Part shown: positions 10,257 to 20,329 of the stretch, piece after piece | How positions within the stretch are numbered: position 1 is the first letter of the stretch | How the letters are laid out: every line of letters begins with the position of its first letter | Origin: Chara braunii | Taxonomy: Eukaryota > Streptophyta > Charophyceae > Charales > Characeae | Direction: 5' to 3' | DNA: 40,787 nucleotides | Assembly (NCBI GenBank): GCA_003427395.1 | Contig: BFEA01000012.1 | Span: forward strand, 321,106-361,892 | The notes under the pieces: generated by a model | Told to the model about the DNA's origin: nothing | The model's database searches: none | Seen by the model: only the letters and a program-made list of their open reading frames with translations | Program-made: the position numbers and the translations under genes

Positions 10257-10386
10257 NNNNNNNNNNNNNNNNNNNNNNNNNNNNNNNNNNNNNNNNNNNN
10301 NNNNNNNNNNNNNNNNNNNNNNNNNNNNNNNNNNNNNNNNNNNNNNNNNNNNNNNNNNNNNNNNNNNNNNNNNNNNNNNNNNNNNN

Positions 10387-10442
<56 letters not shown>
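10208..10442. repeat. (CT)n microsatellite enclosing an assembly gap
   Basis: CT repeats run from 10208 to 10256 and from 10387 to 10442 around a 130-base run of N (10257-10386). The gap probably marks an unresolved repeat. All open frames here are repeat and N artefacts. Confidence 0.97.
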
Positions 10443-10446
<4 letters not shown>

Positions 10447-10619
10447 CCTTCTTGCACGCTAAAAAGGAAGCATAACTGTCCAGACTGTTTCACCGGAGTT
10501 TGAACCGTGACAGTCTGCCGAAGATGCATCTGCGTGCGTATGTGTGACGTCATGTTCGTTGTACACAACTCCATAAGAAAAGGCTCGACTATGCCAGACT
10601 GAACCAAGCACCGATTCCA

Positions 10620-10815
10620 AGATGCACGTAGCACCGTTGCACTTAGCAAGAAGCACCGATCCCATGAACCAACCGCCGATGCTCGTAGCACCGAAACCAA
10701 ACCAAGCACGAACCAAGCACGGAGTAGCATGAAGTAGCACAAATGCACCTAGTAGCACCAAGTAGCATGCACGAACCAAACACAACCAAGCACGAAGTAC
10801 CAAGCACTGAGAGAA
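10620..10815. repeat. AGCACC/AAGCACG short-unit minisatellite
   Basis: Words such as GTAGCACC, CCAAGCACGAA and AAGTAGCA recur irregularly every 10-20 bp. The closing word GAAGTACCAAGCACTGAGAG, leading into a GA tract, is repeated near 11005-11040 (AAGAACGACGTACCAAGCACT then GA). This suggests a duplication of about 220-230 bp spanning both. The stretch 10443-10620 shows no gene. Confidence 0.7.
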
Positions 10816-11103
10816 AGAAAGGGAGAGGGAGAGGGAGAGGGAGAGAGATCCAGAGAGTGAGAGAGAGAGAGAGAGAGCGTTACGGTAGGCAGACCGTAGG
10901 CAGGTCGCATGGGTCGTGTAGGCTGTAGGTAGGTTGCCTAGGTCGCATAGGTCGCCTAGGTGAGCGTAGGCAAGTCAGTAGGTCGCGTAGGCAAGCCTGT
11001 AGGGCACGAAGTTCCAAGAACGACGTACCAAGCACTGCGAGAGAGAGAGAGAGGGATAGGGAGGGAGAGAGAGGGAGAGAGAGAGAGAGAGAGAGCGGGC
11101 GAG

Positions 11104-11173
<70 letters not shown>
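10816..11173. repeat. GA tracts with an intervening GTAGGCAGGTCG array
   Basis: Purine (GA)n runs occupy about 10816-10878 and 11036-11173. Between them, 10885-10995 is an irregular array of GTAGG(C/T)(A/C)GGTCG-like words. Nothing here is coding. Confidence 0.85.
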
Positions 11174-11175
<2 letters not shown>

Positions 11176-11195
11176 ACGAAGGGCAGGCTGTATGC

Positions 11196-11690
11196 GAGGA
11201 GGTCAGAGGTGGAGGTGAGGTGGGCGGAGGTGAGCGTAGGTCGAGGCGGGAGCGTAGGAGTGGAAGCGAAGGAGAACTGGTTGGGGAACGCCGAGGGAGA
11301 AGTGGGAGACGAATCCCAAGGGGTGGGGGGAGGCGGAGGGGAGGGGGCCGGCGGGCGGAGGCGCAGGCGAGGTGGCCCTCGAGTGGAGAAGAGGTGGGTG
11401 GAGGCAGGGAGGAGATGGTGGGCGGTGGCAGGGGGAGGTGGAGAGGAGATGGCAGGGGGAGGTGGAGAGGAGGTGGGCGGAGGTGGGTGGAGGTGGACAT
11501 GAGGTGGAGATGAGGTGGGCGCCTGGTGGAGAAGAGGTGGGCGGAGGCGGAGAGGAGATGGTGGGCGAAGGCCGAGAGGAGATGGTGGCTGGTGGTGGAA
11601 GGGAGATGGCTGGAGGAGGCGGAAGGGAGGTGGGCGGAGGCAAAAGGTGGGAGCCGATGGCGGAGTCGAGGTGGGCAAGCGGGAGGGCCC
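11196..11690 (+). repeat. G-rich minisatellite (GGTGG/GGAGG units)
   Basis: Units such as GGTGGAGAGGAGATGG and GGTGGGCGGAGG recur throughout with strong G-over-C asymmetry. Proline-rich or glycine-rich open frames appear in all phases on both strands and are products of the repeat. Runs of G spaced by one to a few bases make G-quadruplex formation possible. Confidence 0.85.
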
Positions 11691-11776
11691 GTTGGACTTC
11701 AGTGCAAGGAAAGTACCGCCCTGCAACGCGCCACAATGCCGCCCTGCAACGCGCCCTGTTTCCAACGGGCGCACCA

Positions 11777-11942
11777 ATCCGGGCCGCCCGTGGTCCTACC
11801 GGCCCGACAGTCCGGATTTCCGCACGATCTTAAGACTTTAAGATCGCGCGACAATCCACGCCGTCCGACAAAGAGGACGGTCTGGATCACCGCACGCACG
11901 GAAATCCGGGCCGTTAGCTGGTAGGCCACGGGTGGCCCGGAT
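11777..11942. repeat. Foldback element (imperfect inverted repeat with nested hairpin)
   Basis: The left arm (11777-11866) and right arm (11874-11942) are imperfectly complementary around a short loop. For example, ATCCGGGCCGCCCGTGG at the left end pairs with CCACGGGTGGCCCGGAT at the right. The left arm also contains a perfect nested hairpin (11825-11846) with arms CGATCTTAA / TTAAGATCG and a 4-base loop. The size and form suit a MITE-like foldback. No clear target duplication was found. Confidence 0.75.
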
Positions 11943-13320
11943 CACCCAAATGTTGCGGGCCAAATAGCGATTTCTATAGTGTAGGGAAGTTATAATTGAA
12001 ATTGATTCATCCAAGTACATGGTTTCATATACCGTCATAGACTGTGTGCTAAAAAGACACACTGAGCACATAAATTGTGAAGTAATGGCGAATGATTGTA
12101 ACACCATGGAACTTTTCTCCTCTCAAAAAGGCATGCTGAGCGCATAAGTCCGTGAAGCGAGGGTGTATGCAAGCAACACCATGCAACATTTCCACTCCGA
12201 TGCTTGAAAGCAAAAGTGAGTCTCACAGAATGTTGTCCTGTTGGGACTTCAAAGCAACCTTTGATGCTCAACAGTCTGACAGCTGCACTGGGCTACCATC
12301 TTCCTCCAAACACAAGGCACCTTCATCATGATTGTATTGAACCAGAAAGATAGCTCGTATATGTTCATGATGAAGGTGCGTTATGCTCGGGGGGTAAACA
12401 GTAGCCATGAAGTTCATAGCCCCTACAACAAATGTTGGTTTAAGGGTGCCTCAAGAAATGGTTCAGACAGGGGCCAGGGGGCTATCCCAACTAGTCAGAG
12501 GCACCAGAGTCAGGTCGGCTTCGCCTCGTGTACACCCCATGTCTGGTCCATGCCACGCCATGGGAATATAATCCATTTCGGCCTCCAGGTACCATTACCA
12601 TGACCTGGGCCATTAGACATCACTACTGCTATCTGGGAGAGGGAGAAAAGGGAGGGACCATGACCACTGATAACAAAAAGATGCTGCTAGCTGTTTCCCC
12701 CACTAGCATCACCTGCCTCGTCCTTAATTATTTTGATCGACGAATGGCACAACTTCGCTCTTGCACCACAACTACGGTGTGAACTGACCCTTCAGTTAGG
12801 GAGAGCCCCATACCATGTACAACTTCATGGAGATAGGCTAGTGCTTGTTCCCTGTAAGTTAGTTTACATTAGAAGAGACGAAGAGAGAGTACGGGTTGAA
12901 CAAATAAAAGATGGAAACCAAAAAGGTGCTAGAAGGTCCTCGACCGCCCGGGCGCACAACAGGCTCTAATCATGCTCCTGCTTGGCATCACCCTAATCCA
13001 TGGCACACTTGCTGCAACATGACATACAAAACAGGGACAGGGAAGCAAACTGCAAGGAATATGAGAAAAAGCGATAGACATAAATCCAAAATGCAAAATC
13101 CCGCTGTAGACCAGATAGTCGAGAACCAAGCAGAAAGCACAATGCAGTGAGATCATTCTAATAGCTTGATGATAATAGGTTCACCTGCAATGAGTGGATA
13201 TGCTTTTTTAAATGTTATTGTTGAAGCTAGTTATATGCCTTTTATCTATCTGTCATGTAAAGATATATTTTCTCTTTGTAATAAAGAAAATACTTTTATA
13301 AATTTATACAATGAACTCAA
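11943..13320. other. Gene-free stretch with minor repeats
   Basis: No convincing gene is seen. The longest open frames (12328-12603 and 12733-12969, plus) have no recognisable motif. Two structures stand out: a duplicated segment at 12047-12193 and a perfect 14-bp inverted repeat at 12318-12331 / 12365-12378. The last 150 bases are AT-rich. Confidence 0.6.
12047..12193 (+). repeat. Diverged 75-bp tandem duplication
   Basis: The segment AAAAAGACACACTGAGCACA...AACACCATGGAAC is followed by AAAAAGGCATGCTGAGCGCA...AACACCATGCAAC. That gives two adjacent copies of about 72-76 bp with roughly 70 percent identity by eye. Confidence 0.7.
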
Positions 13321-13862
13321 ATGTCGACGTCGAGACTCTCTCACCACATCAACACAATATCCAATGTCGCTCTTCCAGATTGGCGCTCAGCCCCGAGCCT
13401 ATGCCACTCAACCTATGCTAGCCTATTCTATATTCATGCACCAGGAATCACTTTGAAGCTGAAGACCAATGTACGTGACGACGTCGCCAATGCAGACTGC
13501 CAGCATACACCAGGTGTGTGTCTCTCCTCCCCTCATCACCCCGTCTCCCACAGCATGCGCCTCCTTATCCGAAGACCACCATCACCGTCACCCGCAATGC
13601 GCCTCCGCAGCCCGGTTATGGCCGCCGTGCGCCCGCTGCCACCGCAGCGCCCGGTCACCTCTTGGCGCCAGTGCACTTGTCCGGCCTGCCTACTAGCGCA
13701 GTAAGTCGCAAGCCAATGCAGCAGCGTGGCCGCGATGTCTGCCCAAGCAAGAACGTCCCTGGGCAGGGCGTGTGCCACTGCTTCGGTCTCCAATGGGCGT
13801 GTTGGGCTAGGGCCCAGTAGCTTCACGTTGGGCCAAAGTTTCTGCACCCAGGCCCACACAAA

Positions 13863-14012
13863 CAGCTTCGAGATGCGCCCAACCACCTCATGCAGCTTCG
13901 AGATGCGCCCAACCACCTAATGCAGCTTCGAGATGCGCCCAACCACCTCACGCAGCTTCGAGATGCGCCCAACCACCTCACGCAACTTCGAGATGCGCCC
14001 AGCCACCTCATG
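13863..14012. repeat. 30-bp minisatellite, five copies
   Basis: Five adjacent 30-bp units (starting CAGCTTCGAGATGCGCCCAA) differ at only a few positions. Because 30 is a multiple of three, a ten-residue repeat stays open on both strands: SFEMRPTTSR-like on plus and WLGASRSCVR-like on minus. There are no spacers between units, so it is not a CRISPR array. No signal identifies a real gene around it, and the open frames nearby (13321-13862) show no known domain. Confidence 0.92.
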
Positions 14013-14283
14013 CAGCCATATACAAGCGTCCCAGAACTGTGAAGCTTTCCCAAATATTCTGATTCTCAAGAGCAGGGCTTTTGCAACCAACTGGCGTGTA
14101 GCAACTGTCTGGCGCCCACCATGCAGAAATGGTGTAACTGGGGCCCCATGTCGAATACAAGCTCGCCTTCACTTACAACGGACACGCCGTCGGGCGCATC
14201 GGCTCTCGCCTTTTCTCGCGAAGAGGCGGGAGCCCTCCCGGCCATGTCACGCAGGAGTTTAAACAGAAACTATAGAAACAACT

Positions 14284-14525
14284 TGGGGACGACGCAAAAA
14301 AATTCCGCGAACCGCCGAGACGGCCGCGGTTGCGACGTCCCTTTGCCGCTCTAGCCGGGTGCGGCAACTGTACATCCCGCGGTCCCCTACGACAGGATAG
14401 GTTCCCGCGGTGCACAACTTGCTTCCCTAAGGGTTGTCACCACCCTTAGGGTTGTATCCCTACCGAGCTACTGACCCACGTGCGAAAGCTTTTACATGCA
14501 GTTGCAGAGGTGGGTCAACCGAGGG
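14284..14525. other. Cluster of short hairpins
   Basis: Several consecutive stem-loops are visible. GGGACGACGCA pairs with TGCGACGTCCC (about 14284-14341, one mismatch). TTGCCGC pairs with GCGGCAA (14341-14367). CCCTAAGGGT pairs with ACCCTTAGGG (14425-14434 / 14442-14451, perfect). TGACCCAC pairs with GTGGGTCA (about 14471-14517). It may be a structured RNA or the GC-rich remains of an element. I recognise no RNA family. Confidence 0.5.
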
Positions 14526-15850
14526 CGTTTGCGATTAAAACGGCTATTGAACCCGGACGTCGTCCGTTCCTTCGGGCGCTGATCTCCTAAGAACGAAGCG
14601 TACGCCGGTCGACAAGGATGGTCCCAACCAAGCGTGAAACCTCCTTGCCCCTTTAAACACTAGTCAAAAGAAAGTTATAACAATCAAACATAGTTATACC
14701 AAAAGGAACTGTACTTAGTCGATAGGAATGTATATCCCATCTGCAATGATAATCGAAATAATCAAAATCATCATTAGATACCCTAAAACTTGACCACCCT
14801 GGGTCGATCTCCACAAAAATCATACAACCACCAACGAGGAGTTGGCTTTAGACAACAACATATATGCAACCGACATTGTAGTCGGACAACCTTAGTTTTG
14901 ACTTGATGAGATGCGCTGCCAAAGTTATTCGTTCCATATACCGCCGACCCTATATTAAACACGTACATTCGTCTTCACAGACCCGTAGCTTTTTTGGATG
15001 ACACGTGGTTTTGTGAATGATTCTTAATCAGGTGCATTACTTGAGGTGTTGCATATCTCTCCCTCTAGGAAGTGGTATGGGGTACTCCTCGCCCGAGCAC
15101 TAGACTCGAAACTCAAAAGTCGGGCCATCTCCACCGAATCGGCAAAGTACCCCCCCGTGTAACGATCCACGCTGGGTCGATAACAGGGTCGGCTCCTAAA
15201 GCAATGATTCCCCGCCCCAGATGCTTCCTTGAAAGAGAGAAAGCGTCCACCGCAAGTAAATTTTAAGTTGTTCTCATCCTCCCCTGCCTAAGGTAATCTA
15301 GGCGAAAACAGTCAGAGGTGATAGAGAATGAGAATCATTTGGACAGGTATAGGTAGATAAAGTCATTTAGGATAGAAAGGGTCAATCCTTGGGAAGAGTT
15401 AAATTCATTATGCTTTGATTCTCTTTCTGTTTTCAAAATTCCTTTTCTCACGGCACCCATCGATTATCCTTTAAAAATAGCAAGCAAGTTCACCCAACTC
15501 ATTGACGAAAGGAAAAAGGTAAGGAGGCGAAACTCTCCGTCCTTTTGTCAAATAGCATTTTGTCCCGCTTTCATACATAGTCTTTTTACTCACCTGCACA
15601 CCACGCAAACAACGCAATCAAAAGAAGACAAGCAAAGTCCCACTACTCACGTCACACCCACCTTTTCACTCATGCATGACGCCCACAACCCCACTCAACC
15701 TTTGCTCCTGAACATTCAAAGCAAAAGGGTCGAGCAATGTGTGGGTGCACACAGGTGTGAAGGGAGTCAGAGTCATCCACTCACTGACCTTGAGTGAATT
15801 GGTGTCGAACGCGCTGTGACTCACTCAAGAAAGCCAAGTAATCTATGGTG
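14526..15850. other. Gene-free stretch
   Basis: I see no gene, element end or RNA family in these 1.3 kb. Base composition alternates between GC-moderate and AT-rich. A 9-bp inverted repeat (CTTGAGTGA / TCACTCAAG) lies near 15790-15830. Short open frames (for example 15072-15266 plus) have no recognisable motif. Confidence 0.5.
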
Positions 15851-15854
15851 CGTC

Positions 15855-16265
15855 GTCGAAGAAACCGCAGTCCCGAGGTAAGTCTTGGGCCAACCGCTAG
15901 TCCCAATTTACTCTTGACTCGAAGGTCCTACTCGCGGCAGTCCCAAGTGTGAAGGTGGCGAGCCGCACTCGTCCCAGAAAAACACTCATTCTGGTACCAC
16001 GCCAGTCCCAACTGGTCCCAAGCAGTCCCAAATGGTCCCACGCGCTTCCAGGTGGTCCCATGCTGTCAAACACTTTGTCGAATGACTATTGAGTCGAAAA
16101 CCGTTTCCGCCACACTTCTCAAAAAAATAAAATTGGTGCCGAATCTCAATACCGCATGCGTCGAGACTACCGCAAAATGGCCGCCCGCGTCCCACGTCAG
16201 TCCCAATTGAACCCAGGCAGTCCCAAGTAGTCCAGTCCCACTGCCGCAAGTGCTGGGTAGTCCCA
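15855..16265. repeat. Degenerate CAGTCCCAA / TGGTCCCA short-motif array
   Basis: AGTCCC or GGTCCC occurs more than ten times, densest in 15998-16065 and 16195-16265, with spacing of about 10-15 bp. The intervening 16066-16190 is unrelated. The minus-strand frames reading WDCLG/TTWDC-like residues follow from the repeat. Confidence 0.7.
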
Positions 16266-16319
16266 ACTACAAAACATTTATCTCATATGCCGCATAAAAA
16301 AAAAAAATAGACCCGCCCG

Positions 16320-16710
16320 TCGCGCTCAGATTTTGTACCGTCGCATGCCGTCAACCGCCGCCATGTCATGCTGCTGTTGTCGTACACACCAATGGTAGCA
16401 CACCTTCATCAAGAAAAGCAGACGCCGCGCCACAACAAAAAACATTTCCGTGCCGTAAAAGAAACCTCCACTGTCGTGTCGCAGGTCCTACCGTCGTGCC
16501 GCAATTCCATTTCCATGCCGAACCCTCGTCGAAAAATGGCAGCGCATCGTCGCGCCGTACCCCGTCAAAAAAACAAAACGGCAACGCTTCGCCGTGCTGT
16601 ACCACCGTAAAAAAAAAACGGCAGAGCTTCGCCGTGCCGTACCACCGTAAAAAAACAACACCGCTTCGTCGCGCCGTACCACCGTAAAAAAAAAAATAAA
16701 AAAAAATTAG
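16320..16710. repeat. GC/A-tract minisatellite (CGCCGTACCACCGTAAAAA units)
   Basis: Units of about 40-50 bp recur at about 16540-16710. Each has CTTCGCCGTGCCGTACCACC followed by GTAAAAAAA. Looser versions appear from 16320. The minus-strand frames rich in Phe and GGTARRS are repeat-driven and not credible genes. Confidence 0.75.
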
Positions 16711-17588
16711 CAGCATCACTCTTCAAAACAAAGTGCTGCACCACACTGCGCTGCCACGCCTCACCACGCTGCCGCAAAGTCCCCCTAGATACCAGCCTGC
16801 CAAGGGGTGGAGCAAAGTGCTCCTGCCAAGGCTATGGCTGTCTCCTCCCTCGCCACGCTCCTTTGCTGTCCTCCAGCTCCGCCGGCAGCACTCCTGCTTC
16901 CTCTCGAGCACTCCTGCAATGAGGCAAGTGTGCTGCCACACACTGGCAGCAGGAGGCAAGTGTTAGGCAGCTGGTGGACAGCTGCCTCTTTTGTAGTGGC
17001 CGATGAGGGCAGCAGCAGCCTCAGCTGCCCCCAAGCAAAATTCGTCACTTGTCTAGGGTCGTTGATCTGAGCCAGATGAACGGACCGAGGTTGTCTCACC
17101 TCAACCACACACTTAGGGTGGCAGTTGTACTCAATTGCCCCCCTCTTTTTCTTCCTTTTCCCTGCGCTCAGCCCCACACTGAGTGCAGGTTCAACATGAA
17201 AATGGCTGTTTCCAGCCAAGTTCCCCTCACTGACCCTCCACTTCACAGCTCTGTGGCCTGAATGACTTCATTCAAGCCAATACTGCTTGAACTTGGTGCA
17301 CGGCCGCGGCCACGTTCGTGGCTGTGGCTGTTGCTTTCCTCCCCCTTGGATTTCTTCTGCCCTCCCCTGAAAATGGGGAGGGTAGTGTTGTCAGGTTGGG
17401 AGAGGTAGGGAAGCAACTCGTGAGAATTCACAAGTTCAAATCCCGACAGGCTCAAAGCAGGGTGCAAAAAGTACCCCGCCTTTGATGATTTTTAGAGAAC
17501 TATTAGCCCAATAAAAAAATCTGAAAAAATTCACGTGCATGGCCTAGGTGCCTAGCTACCTACAGAAACAATTTCAAGGCCGACAAAA
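16711..17588. other. Gene-free stretch, possible tRNA-like B box
   Basis: The overlapping open frames on both strands (16785-17246 minus, 16807-17070 plus) show no domain and no codon signal I trust. CAAGTTCAAATCCCGACAGG at about 17429-17448 resembles a tRNA T-arm/B box and might be another SINE scrap. No matching A box or cloverleaf could be drawn. Confidence 0.4.
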
Positions 17589-17601
17589 TTGGTTTACGCC
17601 A

Positions 17602-17755
17602 CCAAACAAATATTGGCGCAAACCAAAAAAAGACAGTTTTTCATAAAATTTGTACCCGTTTTCTTGTTTTTTTTTATACACCAAACAAATATTGGCGCAA
17701 ACCAAAAAAAGACAGTTTTTCAAAAAATTTGTACCCGTTTTCTCGTTTTTTTTTT
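17602..17755 (+). repeat. 79-bp tandem direct repeat followed by a (TTTTCTTC)n tract
   Basis: CCAAACAAATATTGGCGCAA and the following 59 bases at 17602-17680 are repeated at 17681-17755 with few changes. A pyrimidine tract of TTTTC/TTCTT units follows to about 17855. The Phe-rich or Lys-rich open frames across it are artefacts. Confidence 0.9.
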
Positions 17756-18177
17756 TTCTTTTTTTTCTTTTTCTTTTTCTTCTTTTTCTTTTTCTTCTTT
17801 TCTTTTTCTTCTTTTCTTTTTCTTCTTTTCTTTTCTTTTCTTTTTCTTCTTCCCCCCGACAACGGGGAGGCAGCTGGCAGGTCGGGAGGAGTAGGTACTC
17901 CTCTCTCTCATGCTCCCATTTCTCTCTCTCTCTCTCCAACTCCCTCAACTTTCCCTCTTCTCCCGCGCGTGCGATATGAGCCGTGAGATCTTAGATCTCG
18001 CGGCTACAAAAAATTGTGCCACCATGAGGTGGGAGCTATCGTGCTCCCACACAGTCTAAAGAGACTGTTTTCTTCAACAGCAGAGGCATTGTTTGCCTCG
18101 TGCAGCCTTTGGAGTGGTGGTCGTTGCGATAACAACGACACCTATCTCCCCGCTTTTTTTTTTTTTTTTTTTTTTTA

Positions 18178-18290
18178 GTAATAAGACCGTTAGCATAAGC
18201 CAACGGCCACAGTCGTGTATACCCACGAATTGTTGAAAGACAGACCCGAGTTCGATTCCTTTGGGATAAAACAACAAGAAAAAAATAAAA
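18178..18290 (+). mobile_element. tRNA-like SINE, copy A
   Basis: The segment contains an A-box-like TAGCATAAGCC (about 18191) and a B-box-like GAGTTCGATTCC (about 18249), then an A-rich tail (ATAAAACAACAAGAAAAAA). The stretch ACCCACGAATTGTTGAAAGA with the following CAGACCC is shared, with a few changes, with the two minus-strand copies at 20330-20425 and 20159-20240. Shared sequence plus pol III boxes indicates a tRNA-derived SINE family. It is preceded by a poly-T run (18156-18177). Confidence 0.65.
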
Positions 18291-18294
18291 TTTT

Positions 18295-18346
18295 GACCAT
18301 TTCTCGATTTATGGGTGTCATCTTTGCGCAGGGGCCATGCTAATCT
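18295..18346 (-). pseudogene. U6 spliceosomal RNA, 3' half (5'-truncated copy)
   Basis: Read on the minus strand, the segment gives AGATTAGCATGGCCCCTGCG, then CAAAGATGACACCCATAAATCGAGAAATGGTC. This is the plant-type U6 snRNA 3' half (AAATCGAGAAATGGTC ending) with about three substitutions and one deleted base. It is followed by AAAATTTTATTTTTTT, a T-rich stretch like the natural pol III terminator. The 5' half of U6 is absent and is replaced by a GC-rich palindromic sequence (GCGCGGCC...GGCCGCGC). U6 forms the catalytic core of the spliceosome; this copy cannot do so. Confidence 0.85.
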
Positions 18347-19380
18347 CGCGCGGCCAATCTCGGCCGCGCGGTCTACGTGATCGTGTAGTCGAGATCGACC
18401 GTGCCCGCTGCAAGGCAGCTCCAAAAGGAGCTGCGCCCAATAGGGCCTGTCGGATTCGATGCTGGTATCTGCACGGTAAGAGTTCGACATGGTAAACTAT
18501 TGAGGTAGCTCCTTCCTCGGACGCTATCCCAGCAGGCTGCCCAACCATGGCCATAGGCAGGCCTCATCGGCCCCCTTTCACAAAGCCAGCCGTGCCGTCG
18601 TCGGCACGACGGCCTCCCGGTCCCCCAGCACTCACGCCGCCGCCCATTCATCAGGCCGCTCAACCTGATGGTGCCGCGACCAGCCTTTACGGCCGCCGAT
18701 ACGGCACTGGCCCTTCGTACGGAGTAAACCCCGCGGTCCAAAAATAATAAAGAGAAATGTCCCCTACTTTCTCCGTGTCGTGGCCCTACACCTAGCGCGA
18801 CCGCCCTTTTGAGCCTACTTAGGCCTTGAATCACGCGGCCGCTAGGCTAGGTCTAGTTTTAGCATTCCCACGACCGTGTGTTGCCGCTACTCTATTAAGA
18901 GCCGCGACTAACCGGTCACACCGGACGTCACAAGCGTCTGAACCTAGACTTAAACAGTTGTAGTCTTATCGGTCATAGGGTAGGTTTGAATAAACTTCTA
19001 GCAACGTCAGTCCCATCAAGTCCCGTCTTAATGAAAATGCCAAACAGCGTCTGACATGGAAAAACCCGGGCAGATACCCCTGTCAGGGTTTCTGCCCCGA
19101 CAACGCTACTTGCAGGGGGGGGGGGGGGTTGCCTTAGGCATTGGAAAGTCGTGGCCTAGCGGCCACTGTGAGGGCAAAATCCTTGCAAAACTTTCTAATA
19201 TTAAATATAAATGTGCTATTCAAAAAAATCTACAACAGTCGAAGTATAATCCTGGTCGATTATCAAAATTGCTTTTGTTAAATTCTTGCATTTGGAAATT
19301 GAATGTGAAATTCAATGCAATTTCTCTACTCAACTTTTAAAGACTAAAATTCACTGAATTACAAGGCCGGGCCAGCAACC
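18347..19380. other. Gene-free stretch
   Basis: GC-rich sequence (18347-19170) gives way to AT-rich sequence. The minus-strand open frame at 18373-18834 and the plus frame at 18547-18747 have no recognisable domain. A run of about twelve G lies near 19117-19128. Nothing else is supported. Confidence 0.5.
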
Positions 19381-19423
19381 GGCCGGTCCAGCCCCGGCCG
19401 GTTCAGCTGGGGCTGGACCGGCC
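19381..19423. repeat. Perfect 15-bp inverted repeat
   Basis: GGCCGGTCCAGCCCC (19381-19395) and its exact reverse complement (19409-19423) flank a 13-base spacer that itself contains GGCCGG. It is the most GC-rich point of an otherwise AT-rich neighbourhood. It may be the end of an unrecognised DNA element. The word GGTAAAACTGGTTTTC recurs at about 19438 and 19543. Confidence 0.8.
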
Positions 19424-20158
19424 CAAAGGGGGTCAACCGGTAAAACTGGTTTTCTTTTTTTGTTTTCAAAAAACAAAACAGCCTCTTATTCTGGGGGGCA
19501 TCAGTCCGGTTGCTTATCACCGGCAAGCCTGAAAACCAAAGTGGTAAAACTGGTTTTCAAAAAGTGAGTTTTTTTTTTTTTTTTTTTCCCCTTCTGCGAA
19601 TTCTGACTGCGCTATTTGAGATCTGTTGAAATCCGCATTAAAACTTTGAAGGCACAATTTTTTTTTTTAAGGGGAGTTTCCAAGGGGGAGAAGGTATTAC
19701 TGAGGTAAGTTCAGGGGAGTATCAGGGAAGTACGGCTATCACAAGGGGTCAAGCTAAGAAGCTTATTTATCTGACCCCCACATGGCCCAACGATTTCAAG
19801 TAAACCATAGCTACACCGGACCAGACTCCGAACTGAATCCGTACCCCAGACTTCCGGAAAACCTCGATAAACTAGTAGTTATCAGCACATTGAAACCGTG
19901 GACCAAATTTCTTCAGCGTGCTTCTTTCGAACTTAGTGCGATATTTAAGCGCTAAGGTCAATGCACAAGATTCCTTCATTAAGTGAACTATCGACCATAA
20001 TGATGATCAATTGTCCATAAAAGAGTAGTAATTCAGGATTCCGAGTATTCTCTTATTCCGGAATAACCGGACCCGTCCGGAACCCCTGTCCGGATGCCTG
20101 TCCCGAACCCCTGTATTTTCCGGGAGAAAAAGAAAAAAAAAACACTGTGGGGGGAATG

Positions 20159-20240
20159 CTCGATCTTAGGTCTGCATCTCAACAGTGCATGGGCGTGCAA
20201 CAGAAGGCTGAATTATGTCGTTGGGCCGCATTGGCTACAT
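20159..20240 (-). mobile_element. tRNA-like SINE, copy C (degenerate)
   Basis: On the minus strand, GCCCATGCACTGTTGAGATG with the following CAGACC aligns with ACCCACGACCTGTTGAAATA plus CAGACC of copy B. It is preceded by a CCAACG-containing segment at the same distance. The B box is mutated (TAAGATCGAG). Confidence 0.5.
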
Positions 20241-20329
20241 TTTTTATTTTTTCTTCAAAACTGCGGCAGCCTTGAGATGTCATTGACCGGCCCCAGGTAA
20301 TTCAGAATTATTTTATTCTGGTCATCTGA

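Noticed and set aside
10956-11777. Proline/serine-rich 273-residue minus frame
   Set aside because: Follows from the G-rich minisatellite and GA tracts; alternative frames are equally open.
13863-14012. CRISPR-like array
   Set aside because: The repeats abut with no spacers and the window is eukaryotic.
16366-16777. Minus-strand frames rich in Phe and RRxG-type repeats
   Set aside because: Products of a GTAAAAAAA-containing tandem repeat, with the same pattern in several phases.
17370-17470. Possible tRNA gene
   Set aside because: A B-box-like word is present but no acceptor, D or anticodon arm can be paired.
18373-18834. 153-residue minus frame upstream of the U6 fragment
   Set aside because: GC-rich, no recognisable motif, and overlapping open frames on the other strand.
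20034-20118. Second small hAT-like element (starts CAGGATTCCGAG, ends CCCCTG)
   Set aside because: No 8-bp duplication flanks it and the ends do not pair convincingly.
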